Source of the DNA: Flavobacteriaceae bacterium UBA5544
GTDB taxonomy: Bacteria > Bacteroidota > Bacteroidia > Flavobacteriales > Flavobacteriaceae
NCBI GenBank assembly: GCA_002426755.1
Contig: DINI01000019.1
Location: 435,532-452,122, forward strand
Reading direction: 5' to 3'
DNA length: 16,591 nt
Shown here piece by piece: positions 1-6,830 of this stretch (within the stretch, counting starts at the first letter, position 1; the number at the start of each line of letters is the position of its first letter). Both the position numbers and the translations under genes were made by a program. The notes beneath the pieces were generated by a model that saw only the letters and a list, made by a program, of their open reading frames with translations, did not search any database and was not told where the DNA came from.

Positions 1-627
1 GAGGCTTAAAAATTTTGCAAACTGTACAATAGAACTGGTGTATCCATTCAAATAATCAAAGGGTGTTTCTTTAAATTTTTTTAAGTGTTTCTCAAAGGCA
101 GCATTACTTAAATCAAATACTGAAAAACGATAGCGTTTGCTCAACGCGTCCTTAAAACGCTCTTTGTAATATCCTTTTAAATCCAAAGGAATTCCATAAA
201 AACGTGCTTGTTTAGAGGTGTTGAAATCCAAGCCAAACCAATGAAAACGGTCTTGAATGACCGCCCAAGTCAGTGCATGGCAAAATTTGTCCTTTGCAAA
301 AATAAAAGGGTCGCCAGACGAACCTGAAGTTTTGTTGATATATATATTTTTTATCGTAAATGCTTCTGAAAGACGGTCTTTTAAAGGTTTTTGTAAGTCG
401 CGTTTGGTCATCACAGGAATCGAATTCCAATTTTTTGCATTGGCATGATTTACCTCTGACTTATAAAATGCATTGTGACTTAAATGATAGTCAACAATCT
501 CTTGTTTTTTTTGTTCCACATAAAGTTGAAATTCCTTCTCATTCTTTTGCTGAATAGTTTGCAGAGCAGATTTTGCCTTCTTAATAGGAAAGCCATTGAG
601 TTGCAATGAAAAGTCGAAAATTTTCAA
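1..627 (-). CDS. CapK/PaaK-type adenylate-forming enzyme, N-terminal part (cut by left edge)
   Basis: This minus-strand reading frame stays open for 209 codons and runs off the left edge, so only the N-terminal part is visible. Residues 98-108 (NKTSGSSGDPF) match the phosphate-binding A3 loop of the adenylate-forming superfamily, in the form seen in phenylacetate-CoA ligase and CapK-like proteins. Family members activate a carboxylic acid as an acyl-AMP; the CapK branch is linked to capsule or other surface polysaccharides. The substrate cannot be told from this fragment. The start is chosen as TTG at 627: an in-frame stop lies seven codons upstream, no ATG occurs before residue 73, and the N-terminus KIFDFSLQLNGFPIKKAK looks like a natural family start. 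The family is normally over 400 residues, so about half is missing. It is divergent from purD. Family is sure; function is inferred. Confidence 0.82.
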   Translation of the reverse strand, partial: MKIFDFSLQLNGFPIKKAKSALQTIQQKNEKEFQLYVEQKKQEIVDYHLSHNAFYKSEVNHANAKNWNSIPVMTKRDLQKPLKDRLSEAFTIKNIYINKTSGSSGDPFIFAKDKFCHALTWAVIQDRFHWFGLDFNTSKQARFYGIPLDLKGYYKERFKDALSKRYRFSVFDLSNAAFEKHLKKFKETPFDYLNGYTSSIVQFAKFLSL

Positions 628-724
628 TGGAAAAGGATAAATTCTTTATTGGTGTAAAGTAAAGAAATTTATTAAACTCTAATAGCCGTTCGTGGGGGAA
701 CATTTAGACGTATTATAAAAAAGA

Positions 725-742
725 TTCGTGTATTCGTGCCAT
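725..742 (+). repeat. Short dispersed repeat, copy A
   Basis: TTCGTGTATTCGTGCCAT is itself a near-tandem of TTCGTGTA and TTCGTGCC. It matches 9078-9095 (TTTGTGTCCTTGTGCCAT) at 14 of 18 positions without gaps. Both copies are intergenic and lie upstream of a gene. Similar GTG-containing intergenic phrases are, from memory, common in Bacteroidota genomes, but this could not be checked here. Confidence 0.45.
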
Positions 743-748
743 AAACTT

Positions 749-756
749 TATTTTTG
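749..756 (+). promoter_or_regulatory. Candidate -7 promoter element of purD
   Basis: TATTTTTG is an exact match to TAnnTTTG, the -7 element of the Bacteroidota primary sigma factor. It ends 17 bases before the purD ATG, which would give a very short leader. The -33 element is not evident, so this is a moderate call. Confidence 0.45.
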
Positions 757-773
757 CACCAAACAAAACAACT

Positions 774-2045
774 ATGAACATCCTAATTCTAGGCTCAGGT
801 GGAAGAGAACATACTTTTGCCTGGAAAATTACTCAAAGTCCATTATGTAAGCAGCTTTTTGTTGCTCCAGGAAATTCTGGTACCAAGCAAATTGCAGAAA
901 ATGTAAACATCAGCGTGACCGACTTTGAAGCAATAAAAAAACTTGTGATTTCTAAAGCGATTGACATGGTTGTTGTTGGTCCAGAAGATCCTTTGGTCGA
1001 AGGCATACATGACTATTTCTTAAATGATGATGCATTGAAAGACGTTGCGGTAATAGGACCTGAAAGAGCAGCAGCACAATTAGAAGGGAGTAAAGAATTT
1101 GCTAAAGAGTTTTTGTTTCGTCACAATATTCCCACAGCGGCTTACCAAAGCTTTGATGCCAAAACAGTAAAGCAAGGGTATAAATTTCTTGAAACTTTAA
1201 ATCCACCATACGTTTTAAAAGCCGATGGACTTGCAGCAGGAAAAGGTGTCGTAATTTTAAATGACTTAAATGAAGCAAAAGATGAATTAAAACACATGTT
1301 GGTCGATGCTAAATTTGGAAAAGCAAGTAACAAAGTGGTCATTGAAGAATTTTTGGATGGCATCGAATTGAGTTGTTTTGTTCTCACCGATGGTAAGCAT
1401 TACAAAATCCTTCCAACGGCAAAGGATTATAAACGCATTGGTGAAGGTGATACAGGCTTAAATACGGGCGGTATGGGAGCAATTTCTCCAGTACCTTTTG
1501 TAAATGATTCGTTCATGCATAAAATTGAAGAACGTATAGTCAAGCCTACCATTTTAGGCCTTCAGAAAGACAATTTGCCATATAAGGGATTTGTCTTTAT
1601 TGGTTTGATAAAAGTAGGCGATGATCCAAAAGTAATTGAATACAATGTTAGAATGGGAGACCCAGAAACCGAAGTGGTTTTGCCACGACTTAAGAATGAC
1701 TTGGTGGAATTATTTCAAGCGGTCGCAAATCAAACATTGAATGAACAAGAAATCATCATCGACGAGCGAGCTGCAACCACAGTAATGTTAGTATCTGGGG
1801 GTTATCCAGAAGCGTACGAAAAAGGCAAAGAAATCACCGGGCTAGAAAAAATAGAAGATTCAATTCCATTTCATGCAGGAGCCATTATGAAAGATGGTAA
1901 AATTGTAACTTCTGGAGGACGTGTAATGGCGATTACTTCGTATGGCAATACATACCAAGAGGCCATAAAAAAATCTTACCAAAACATAGCAAAACTACAT
2001 TTTGATAAGATGAATTATCGTAAGGATATCGGGTTTGATTTATAA
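774..2045 (+). CDS. purD: Phosphoribosylamine--glycine ligase (GARS)
   Basis: PurD joins glycine to 5-phosphoribosylamine with ATP to give glycinamide ribonucleotide, the second step of de novo purine synthesis in the cytoplasm. The 423-residue protein is full family length. It shows GSGGREH at residues 7-13 (N-terminal signature), the ATP-grasp loop ADGLAAGKGV at 150-159, LNTGGMGA at 229-236 and the metal- and ATP-binding segment NVRMGDPETE at 291-300. The ATG at 774 is followed at once by the expected N-terminal beta strand, so the start is secure. It is preceded by an A-rich leader with no Shine-Dalgarno sequence. It appears to be monocistronic: the next gene is on the opposite strand and overlaps it by 6 bases at the tail (TTATAA read as Leu-stop on both strands). 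No other purine gene is adjacent. Confidence 0.97.
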   Translation: MNILILGSGGREHTFAWKITQSPLCKQLFVAPGNSGTKQIAENVNISVTDFEAIKKLVISKAIDMVVVGPEDPLVEGIHDYFLNDDALKDVAVIGPERAAAQLEGSKEFAKEFLFRHNIPTAAYQSFDAKTVKQGYKFLETLNPPYVLKADGLAAGKGVVILNDLNEAKDELKHMLVDAKFGKASNKVVIEEFLDGIELSCFVLTDGKHYKILPTAKDYKRIGEGDTGLNTGGMGAISPVPFVNDSFMHKIEERIVKPTILGLQKDNLPYKGFVFIGLIKVGDDPKVIEYNVRMGDPETEVVLPRLKNDLVELFQAVANQTLNEQEIIIDERAATTVMLVSGGYPEAYEKGKEITGLEKIEDSIPFHAGAIMKDGKIVTSGGRVMAITSYGNTYQEAIKKSYQNIAKLHFDKMNYRKDIGFDL

Positions 2046-2267
2046 ATAAGAGTGTGATGTAACACTTTTGTCCTCTTCATTATTATCATTATATTTTTTC
2101 AATTGAAGCATCCAATAAACAAACGCTACCATACCAATAATGATAAAAATCCAAGACATAAAGTTTGCAGTCCACCAATTTTCCAATTGCATTTTTCGCA
2201 ATGCATCAAATGGTAAAAACAAATAGTTTACAAATAAATCTTGAATACCGTAAAAAAAGTCTTTCAT
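2040..2267 (-). CDS. Small membrane protein, DUF6341 family
   Basis: A 75-residue protein with an amphipathic, aromatic N-terminus (MKDFFYGIQDLFVNYLFLPF), a Trp pair at 31-32, one clear membrane helix at about 35-55, and a charged, disordered tail rich in Asn, Glu and Asp. It resembles the small DUF6341 proteins that I recall next to DUF6427 and upp in Flavobacteriaceae. No function is known and none is proposed. The ATG at 2267 has a candidate promoter upstream. It is tail-to-tail with purD (6-base overlap) and divergent from the DUF6427 gene, with an 87-base gap between the two starts. Confidence 0.8.
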   Translation of the reverse strand: MKDFFYGIQDLFVNYLFLPFDALRKMQLENWWTANFMSWIFIIIGMVAFVYWMLQLKKYNDNNEEDKSVTSHSYL

Positions 2268-2292
2268 TGCAATAAGTATTATATTTACAGGA

Positions 2293-2300
2293 CAAAATTA
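2293..2300 (-). promoter_or_regulatory. Candidate -7 element for the DUF6341 gene
   Basis: Read on the minus strand this is TAATTTTG, an exact match to TAnnTTTG, ending 25 bases before the ATG at 2267. No clear TTTG is found at the -33 distance, so the call rests on the -7 box and its position. Confidence 0.4.
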
Positions 2301-2354
2301 CATTTTATTTCTGATTTTAAATAATTAGTCGGCTAAATTCATTAATCAATTTAA

Positions 2355-3278
2355 ATGATTACAAGTTTTTTCAAACAAGCAAAACCCATCCATTTTGTTG
2401 TGATGAGTACATTTTTGTTGATGGTATTTGTGGCGTCAAAAATTTATGTGATCCATGAACCATTGACGGTTAAATTGTTTGGAAAGCAAGCGTTTTATTT
2501 TGTCATTGTCCTCTCGTCTTTATTCATACTTGATTTCTTTGCGAGCAGAAACAGTCTTACAAAAAAGAACAGCTATAAATTGTTGATGTTTGGATTGTTT
2601 ATGGCAATGTTGCCAGAAACACTTTTGAATTCCAAAACATTAATGGCTAATTTTTTCATCTTATTGGCATTACGACGAATTATAAGTTTGAGAACCCAAA
2701 AGGATGTTAAGAAAAAATTGTTTGATGCAGCTTTTTGGATAAGCATTGCCACATTGCTTTACTTCTGGGCAATATTATTTTTTATATTGATTTTTGCGGC
2801 TATGATTTTATATTCAATAATCAACATTAAAAATTGGATCGTGCCATTGACAGGTATTTTGTCTGTAGTGATAGTTTGGGTTTCGGTGATGCTGATAATG
2901 GACTACGATTTTACAGATTATTTTAATGAACTTTTTGTCTATAGTTTTGATTTTACAGGGCTCAATTCGGCACGGATTATCATCGCGACCACAATTCTTA
3001 TTTCTTACGGAACTTGGGCTTCATTTTATTTTATTAAGCACCTAAAAGACAAATCGAAAAGTCTTCGTCCTTCTTTTAATATTGTGGTTTTATCTTCTAT
3101 AATTTCGTTGTTGATTATTTTGATTTCACCAAATAAGAACGGAAGTGAATTTATTTTTCTGTTTGCACCTTTATCAATCATTATGACCAATTATTTAGAA
3201 GTCACAAAAGAAGTTTGGTTTAAAGAAGTTTTGGTTTGGGTTCTGATATTGATTCCGGCTGTTTTTTTAATTCTGTAG
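2355..3278 (+). CDS. Multi-spanning inner-membrane protein, DUF6427 family
   Basis: A 307-residue, strongly hydrophobic protein with roughly nine or ten predicted membrane helices (for example about residues 12-32, 46-63, 130-165 as a pair, 170-192, 207-230, 245-262 and 287-306). Short basic loops containing RRII, KKKLF and KDKSK are likely cytoplasmic. No catalytic motif is visible. It matches my memory of the flavobacterial DUF6427 family, which sits beside upp and DUF6341; its role is unknown. The neighbouring uracil salvage enzyme might suggest a transport link, but this is only a guess. The last 12 bases overlap the 3' end of upp on the opposite strand. Confidence 0.8.
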   Translation: MITSFFKQAKPIHFVVMSTFLLMVFVASKIYVIHEPLTVKLFGKQAFYFVIVLSSLFILDFFASRNSLTKKNSYKLLMFGLFMAMLPETLLNSKTLMANFFILLALRRIISLRTQKDVKKKLFDAAFWISIATLLYFWAILFFILIFAAMILYSIINIKNWIVPLTGILSVVIVWVSVMLIMDYDFTDYFNELFVYSFDFTGLNSARIIIATTILISYGTWASFYFIKHLKDKSKSLRPSFNIVVLSSIISLLIILISPNKNGSEFIFLFAPLSIIMTNYLEVTKEVWFKEVLVWVLILIPAVFLIL

Positions 3279-3926
3279 TTTTTCGCCAAAAGCCAAATCT
3301 CCTGCATCACCAAGCCCAGGAATGATATATCCTTTGTCGTTCAAATTTTCATCCACGGCGGCAATCCACAAATGGGTATTTTCCTTGAAATGTTTTTGAA
3401 CATAATTTACGCCAACTTGCGCGCCAATCACACTAACCAAATGCACTTCTTTTGGAGTGCCAAATGGTTTTAAAGCTTCAAAAGTAGCTACCATCGATTG
3501 ACCCGTTGCCAGCATTGGGTCTGCTAAAATCAGCGTCTTGCCTTCAAGAGACGGACACGCTAAATACTCTACAATGATTTCAAAACTCTCCGGATGTTTT
3601 TGATGTTGACGGTATGCGGAGATAAAAGCATTTTGGGCATCATCAAAATAATTCAAAAGCCCATGATGCAAAGGAACTCCCGCCCTCAAAATCGAACATA
3701 ATACAATATCGTTTTTTGGCAAATTCATAGTGCACTTGCCCAAGGGTGTTGTAATTTTTGAAGACTGATAATTCAATTTTTTGCTTAATTCATATCCCAA
3801 AACCTCCCCAATCCGTTCAATATTTCGTCTAAAACGCATGCGGTCTTTTTGAATCTTTACATCGCGCATTTCAGAAATAAAAGTATTTAAAATAGAGTTT
3901 TCTTCGGTTAAATTATGAATCTGCAT
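3267..3926 (-). CDS. upp: Uracil phosphoribosyltransferase
   Basis: Upp converts uracil and PRPP to UMP and pyrophosphate in pyrimidine salvage, in the cytoplasm. The 219-residue protein is close to the usual length. It carries the PRPP-binding motif DPMLATGQS at residues 136-144, an RAGVPL segment at 81-86 and the uracil-binding C-terminal segment GYIIPGLGDAGD at 199-210. The ATG at 3926 gives a normal family N-terminus. It converges with the DUF6427 gene (12-base overlap covering its last three codons and stop) and is divergent from the DUF4254 gene across 75 bases. Confidence 0.96.
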   Translation of the reverse strand: MQIHNLTEENSILNTFISEMRDVKIQKDRMRFRRNIERIGEVLGYELSKKLNYQSSKITTPLGKCTMNLPKNDIVLCSILRAGVPLHHGLLNYFDDAQNAFISAYRQHQKHPESFEIIVEYLACPSLEGKTLILADPMLATGQSMVATFEALKPFGTPKEVHLVSVIGAQVGVNYVQKHFKENTHLWIAAVDENLNDKGYIIPGLGDAGDLAFGEKLQN

Positions 3927-4001
3927 AAGGTGGTTGTTGAGGTTTTGAGTGGTAAAGTTAATTAATTTAGACTTATATTTACAGTCTTAAAATTATAGCA
4001 T

Positions 4002-4610
4002 ATGTTTTCCAAAAAAGCCAATGATATTTTCCAAGACGTCATTAAAACGTATCATATTGTTAATACAGTTGAGCAGCCTTTTTCTAATAGTTATGATGAA
4101 AAAACCAATCTTATTGAACATTTATTATATCGTAAATGTTGGATAGACACCGTACAATGGCATTATGAAGACATTATTCGAGACCCAAATATCGATCCTG
4201 TTGCGGCGTTGAAGCTGAAGCGTCAAATAGATGCCTCTAACCAAGACCGAACAGATATGGTGGAATATATTGATAGTTATTTTCTTAAGAAATACAGTGA
4301 TGTACAACCAAAATCGAACGCAACTATAAATACTGAAAGCCCTGCATGGGGGATTGATAGATTATCAATATTAGCTTTGAAAGTGTATCATATGGAAGAA
4401 GAGGCAAATCGCAAGGATGCTTCCGAATCCCACAGAATGGCTTGTCAAAAAAAGCTGGATGTTCTACTCGAACAGCGTACAGACCTTTCAACTGCAATTG
4501 ATACCTTGCTTAACGATATCAAAAATGGGGATAAATACATGAAAGTCTATAAACAGATGAAAATGTACAATGACGACGAACTGAACCCTGTTTTGCGAAG
4601 TCAAAAATAA
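4002..4610 (+). CDS. DUF4254 family protein
   Basis: A 202-residue, highly charged, mostly alpha-helical soluble protein with no signal peptide or membrane helix. Conserved-looking segments are WHYEDIIRDP (53-62), a polar helix NQDRTDMVEYID (80-91), SPAWGIDRLSILALKVYHMEEE (113-134) and a C-terminal YKQMKMYNDDELNP (183-196). These fit the DUF4254 family as I remember it, which in Bacteroidota typically sits directly before a family 9 glycosyltransferase, as here (30-base gap, same strand). A role in lipopolysaccharide or glycan handling is inferred from that context only. The start at 4002 is the first ATG in frame. TATATTTA (3974-3981) upstream is a 7-of-8 fit to the -7 promoter element. Confidence 0.85.
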   Translation: MFSKKANDIFQDVIKTYHIVNTVEQPFSNSYDEKTNLIEHLLYRKCWIDTVQWHYEDIIRDPNIDPVAALKLKRQIDASNQDRTDMVEYIDSYFLKKYSDVQPKSNATINTESPAWGIDRLSILALKVYHMEEEANRKDASESHRMACQKKLDVLLEQRTDLSTAIDTLLNDIKNGDKYMKVYKQMKMYNDDELNPVLRSQK

Positions 4611-4640
4611 TTTCCATCAACATGGGAATCTTGATTTAAG

Positions 4641-5660
4641 ATGTCAAAACCAAAACATATCCTCATTATTCGATTCTCCGCAATGGGTGATGTAGCAATG
4701 ACGGTTCCTGTCTTAAGAGCTTTTACGGAGCAATATCCAGAAGTAAAACTTACCGTCCTAACACGCGATTTTTTTAAACCTTTCTTTAAGGATTTAAAAA
4801 ATGTTGACGTTTTTGCAGCAGATTTAAAAGGAAAACATAAAGGACTTTTTGGGCTATTTAAACTATCAAGAGAATTAAAACACATTGGTATCGATGCGGT
4901 TGCAGATTTGCACAATGTGCTTCGAACTAAAATTCTTAAATTTTTTCTATTTGGAATCGAAGTCGTTCAAATTGATAAGGGTCGAGAAGAAAAAAAAGCA
5001 TTGGTTTCTGGTGAAATTTTCAAACAACTTAAAAGCACACATCAGCGGTATGCAGATGTTTTTGAATCACTTGGTTTTCCTCTTGATTTGCGAAACCCCA
5101 AATTTCCAAAACGAGCACAATTGAATTCGAAAACAGAAGCCGTTGTTAGGGAAAATAAGGATTACAAATGGATTGGAATAGCGCCATTCGCTGCCCACGA
5201 AGGCAAGATGTATCCGTTGCAATTGATGGAAGAGGTTATCGAAACGCTTTTACAAACCAACAAAATCATCTTATTTGGCGGTGGGGAAAAGGAAATACAA
5301 CAACTAAACAGATTGGAATCCAAGTTTAAAAATGTCATCAATGTTGCAGGAATGTTGAGTTTGGAGGAAGAAGTGGATTTAATCTCAAATCTCGATGTGA
5401 TGCTCTCCATGGATTCTGGAAATGGACATTTGGCAGCTATGTATGGAGTCAAGGTTGTCACACTTTGGGGCGTGACACACCCGTTTGCCGGATTTTCACC
5501 ATTTAATCAAGACGATGAAAATTCACTTATGGCAAACCGAAATATTTATCCACTGATACCGACTTCGGTGTATGGCAATAAGTTCCCAGAAAGTTATAAA
5601 AATTGCATGAAGTCAATTTATGTAGAAGATGTTGTGAAAAAAATCGAAACAATTCTTTAA
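4641..5660 (+). CDS. Glycosyltransferase family 9 (heptosyltransferase-like)
   Basis: A 339-residue GT-B fold protein. The N-terminus HILIIRFSAMGDVAMTVPVL (residues 6-25) is the family 9 pattern in which a conserved acidic residue follows GD. The nucleotide-sugar half has WIGIAPFAAHEGKMYP (177-192), ILFGGGEKE (210-218) and MDSGNGHLAAMYG (257-269), the classic D-S-G-x-x-H-x-A signature. Family members transfer ADP-heptose or a related sugar onto lipopolysaccharide core at the inner face of the inner membrane. The true donor and acceptor in this organism are unknown, because Bacteroidota cores differ from enterobacterial ones. It probably forms an operon with the DUF4254 gene. Its stop is 13 bases from the convergent oxidoreductase gene. 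Confidence 0.92.
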   Translation: MSKPKHILIIRFSAMGDVAMTVPVLRAFTEQYPEVKLTVLTRDFFKPFFKDLKNVDVFAADLKGKHKGLFGLFKLSRELKHIGIDAVADLHNVLRTKILKFFLFGIEVVQIDKGREEKKALVSGEIFKQLKSTHQRYADVFESLGFPLDLRNPKFPKRAQLNSKTEAVVRENKDYKWIGIAPFAAHEGKMYPLQLMEEVIETLLQTNKIILFGGGEKEIQQLNRLESKFKNVINVAGMLSLEEEVDLISNLDVMLSMDSGNGHLAAMYGVKVVTLWGVTHPFAGFSPFNQDDENSLMANRNIYPLIPTSVYGNKFPESYKNCMKSIYVEDVVKKIETIL

Positions 5661-5673
5661 TCTCACATCTACT

Positions 5674-6729
5674 TTAGATATCATCATAATCCACACGAAT
5701 GACAGGGGTCGTTGGATGCGCTTGACAAGTCAAAATCAAACCCTCTTCAAGTTCGCCATCGGTCAAAATATTGTTTTGGCGCATTTTAACCTCACCTTCT
5801 GTTAAACGAGCCAAACAACTGCTACAAATTCCTCCTTGACAGGAATAAGGGGCGTCTAGATTTTCAGCTAAAGCAGCTTCCAATACAGATTTCTTTTGGT
5901 CCATCACAAAGGTTGTTTCTTCATCATCGAGCATAACAGTGACCCGTGTTTTTCCGTCATTTAGATCGCTGTCGATTGGCTTTGCTGGAGCAGTAACGGT
6001 AAACAATTCAAACAAAACTTGAGATTCGTTGATGCCATATTCGAGCAATACGTCTTTCACAGTATCAATCATTGGTTCAGGGCCACAAATGTAGAATCTA
6101 TCAAATTTGGTGTCCTTATAATCGTTTTTCAAGATAAAATTGACCGTACTTTTTTCAATTCGGCCAAAAAGAGCTTTGTCTTCTTGCGATTGACTATAAA
6201 CGAAATGAATTTTTAACCGATCTAAATATTTTGATTGCAGGTGTAATAATTCATCCAAAAAAATCGTGTCTTTTGGAGATTTGTTGCCATACACCAATAC
6301 AAAATTACTGTTTGGCTCATCTTCCAAAACGGTCTTGAGAATGCTCATCACTGGTGTGATGCCACTTCCTGCTGCAAAGGCGGCAATGGTTCGCGATTGG
6401 GCTTCGTTAGGTTCAAAAATAAATCGTCCATTTGGTGATGAAACATCAAGAATATCACCAACTTTTAACTGCGAGTTGGCAAATGAAGAAAAATTTCCAT
6501 CCTGGACCGCTTTTACAGCGACTTTTAAAATGCCACTATTTGGAGACGAACAAAGCGAGTAATCTCTACGGACTTCTTTTCCATCAATTGAAGATTTTAG
6601 AGTAATATATTGCCCTGCTTTAAACTTAAAAGTATCTTTTAATTCAGAAGGAACTTGAAAACTTATGGTCACACAAGATTCGGTTTCTTTATGTAGTTCG
6701 CTAATGGCGAGTTTATGAAATTGAGACAT
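5674..6729 (-). CDS. Flavin/2Fe-2S oxidoreductase, PaaE-like ferredoxin-NAD(P)H reductase
   Basis: A 351-residue three-domain electron-transfer protein: an FAD-binding barrel with RDYS at 56-58 and neighbours, an NAD(P)-binding domain with GSGITPVMS (121-129) and CGPEPM (215-220), and a C-terminal plant-type 2Fe-2S ferredoxin domain with Cys 297, 302, 305 and 335 (C-x4-C-x2-C-x29-C). This is the domain order of PaaE, the reductase of phenylacetyl-CoA epoxidase, and of related oxygenase reductases. No oxygenase subunits lie nearby, so the partner may be a desaturase or hydroxylase encoded elsewhere. The start at 6729 (MSQFHKL) is preferred over an ATG 14 codons upstream, because a good -7 promoter box (6742-6749) lies inside that extension. 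It converges with the glycosyltransferase gene and is divergent from the DUF5687 gene. Confidence 0.9.
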   Translation of the reverse strand: MSQFHKLAISELHKETESCVTISFQVPSELKDTFKFKAGQYITLKSSIDGKEVRRDYSLCSSPNSGILKVAVKAVQDGNFSSFANSQLKVGDILDVSSPNGRFIFEPNEAQSRTIAAFAAGSGITPVMSILKTVLEDEPNSNFVLVYGNKSPKDTIFLDELLHLQSKYLDRLKIHFVYSQSQEDKALFGRIEKSTVNFILKNDYKDTKFDRFYICGPEPMIDTVKDVLLEYGINESQVLFELFTVTAPAKPIDSDLNDGKTRVTVMLDDEETTFVMDQKKSVLEAALAENLDAPYSCQGGICSSCLARLTEGEVKMRQNNILTDGELEEGLILTCQAHPTTPVIRVDYDDI

Positions 6730-6741
6730 TAATTTTTTTTG

Positions 6742-6749
6742 CAAAAGTA
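6742..6749 (-). promoter_or_regulatory. Candidate -7 element for the oxidoreductase gene
   Basis: On the minus strand this reads TACTTTTG, an exact TAnnTTTG match, ending 12 bases before the chosen ATG at 6729. It supports that start over the upstream ATG at 6771. A matching -33 TTTG at about 19 bases is not obvious. Confidence 0.5.
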
Positions 6750-6830
6750 AGAAACATTCATAGAATCGCATTTTGATTGTAACAAAAAGTGTTTTAATAT
6801 TACTAATCTATCGAACACAACCAATACAAA

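Larger units (their letters stand above)
628..773. other. Divergent intergenic region between the CapK-like gene and purD
   Basis: This 146-base spacer separates two divergent starts and must hold both promoters. On the plus strand TATTTTTG (749-756) matches the Bacteroidota -7 element TAnnTTTG, but there is no clear TTTG about 19 bases before it. Just upstream lies a short repeat (725-742) that recurs at 9078-9095. No convincing minus-strand promoter was found. No small ORF or RNA gene is apparent. Confidence 0.5.

Noticed and set aside
257..557. Small plus-strand ORFs near the left edge
   Set aside because: They are shadows of the minus-strand CapK-like gene, which carries the A3 motif; their own sequences show no family features.
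1..6729. A phenylacetate degradation cluster, suggested by a PaaK-like ligase fragment and a PaaE-like reductase
   Set aside because: The two genes are about 5 kb apart with unrelated genes between, and no epoxidase subunits or ring-opening enzymes are present. The ligase fragment fits the CapK branch equally well.
6730..6771. Longer N-terminus of the oxidoreductase from the ATG at 6771 (MRFYECF)
   Set aside because: The extension contains the likely -7 promoter box at 6742-6749 and is unlike the family N-terminus; MSQFHKL at 6729 is the natural start.
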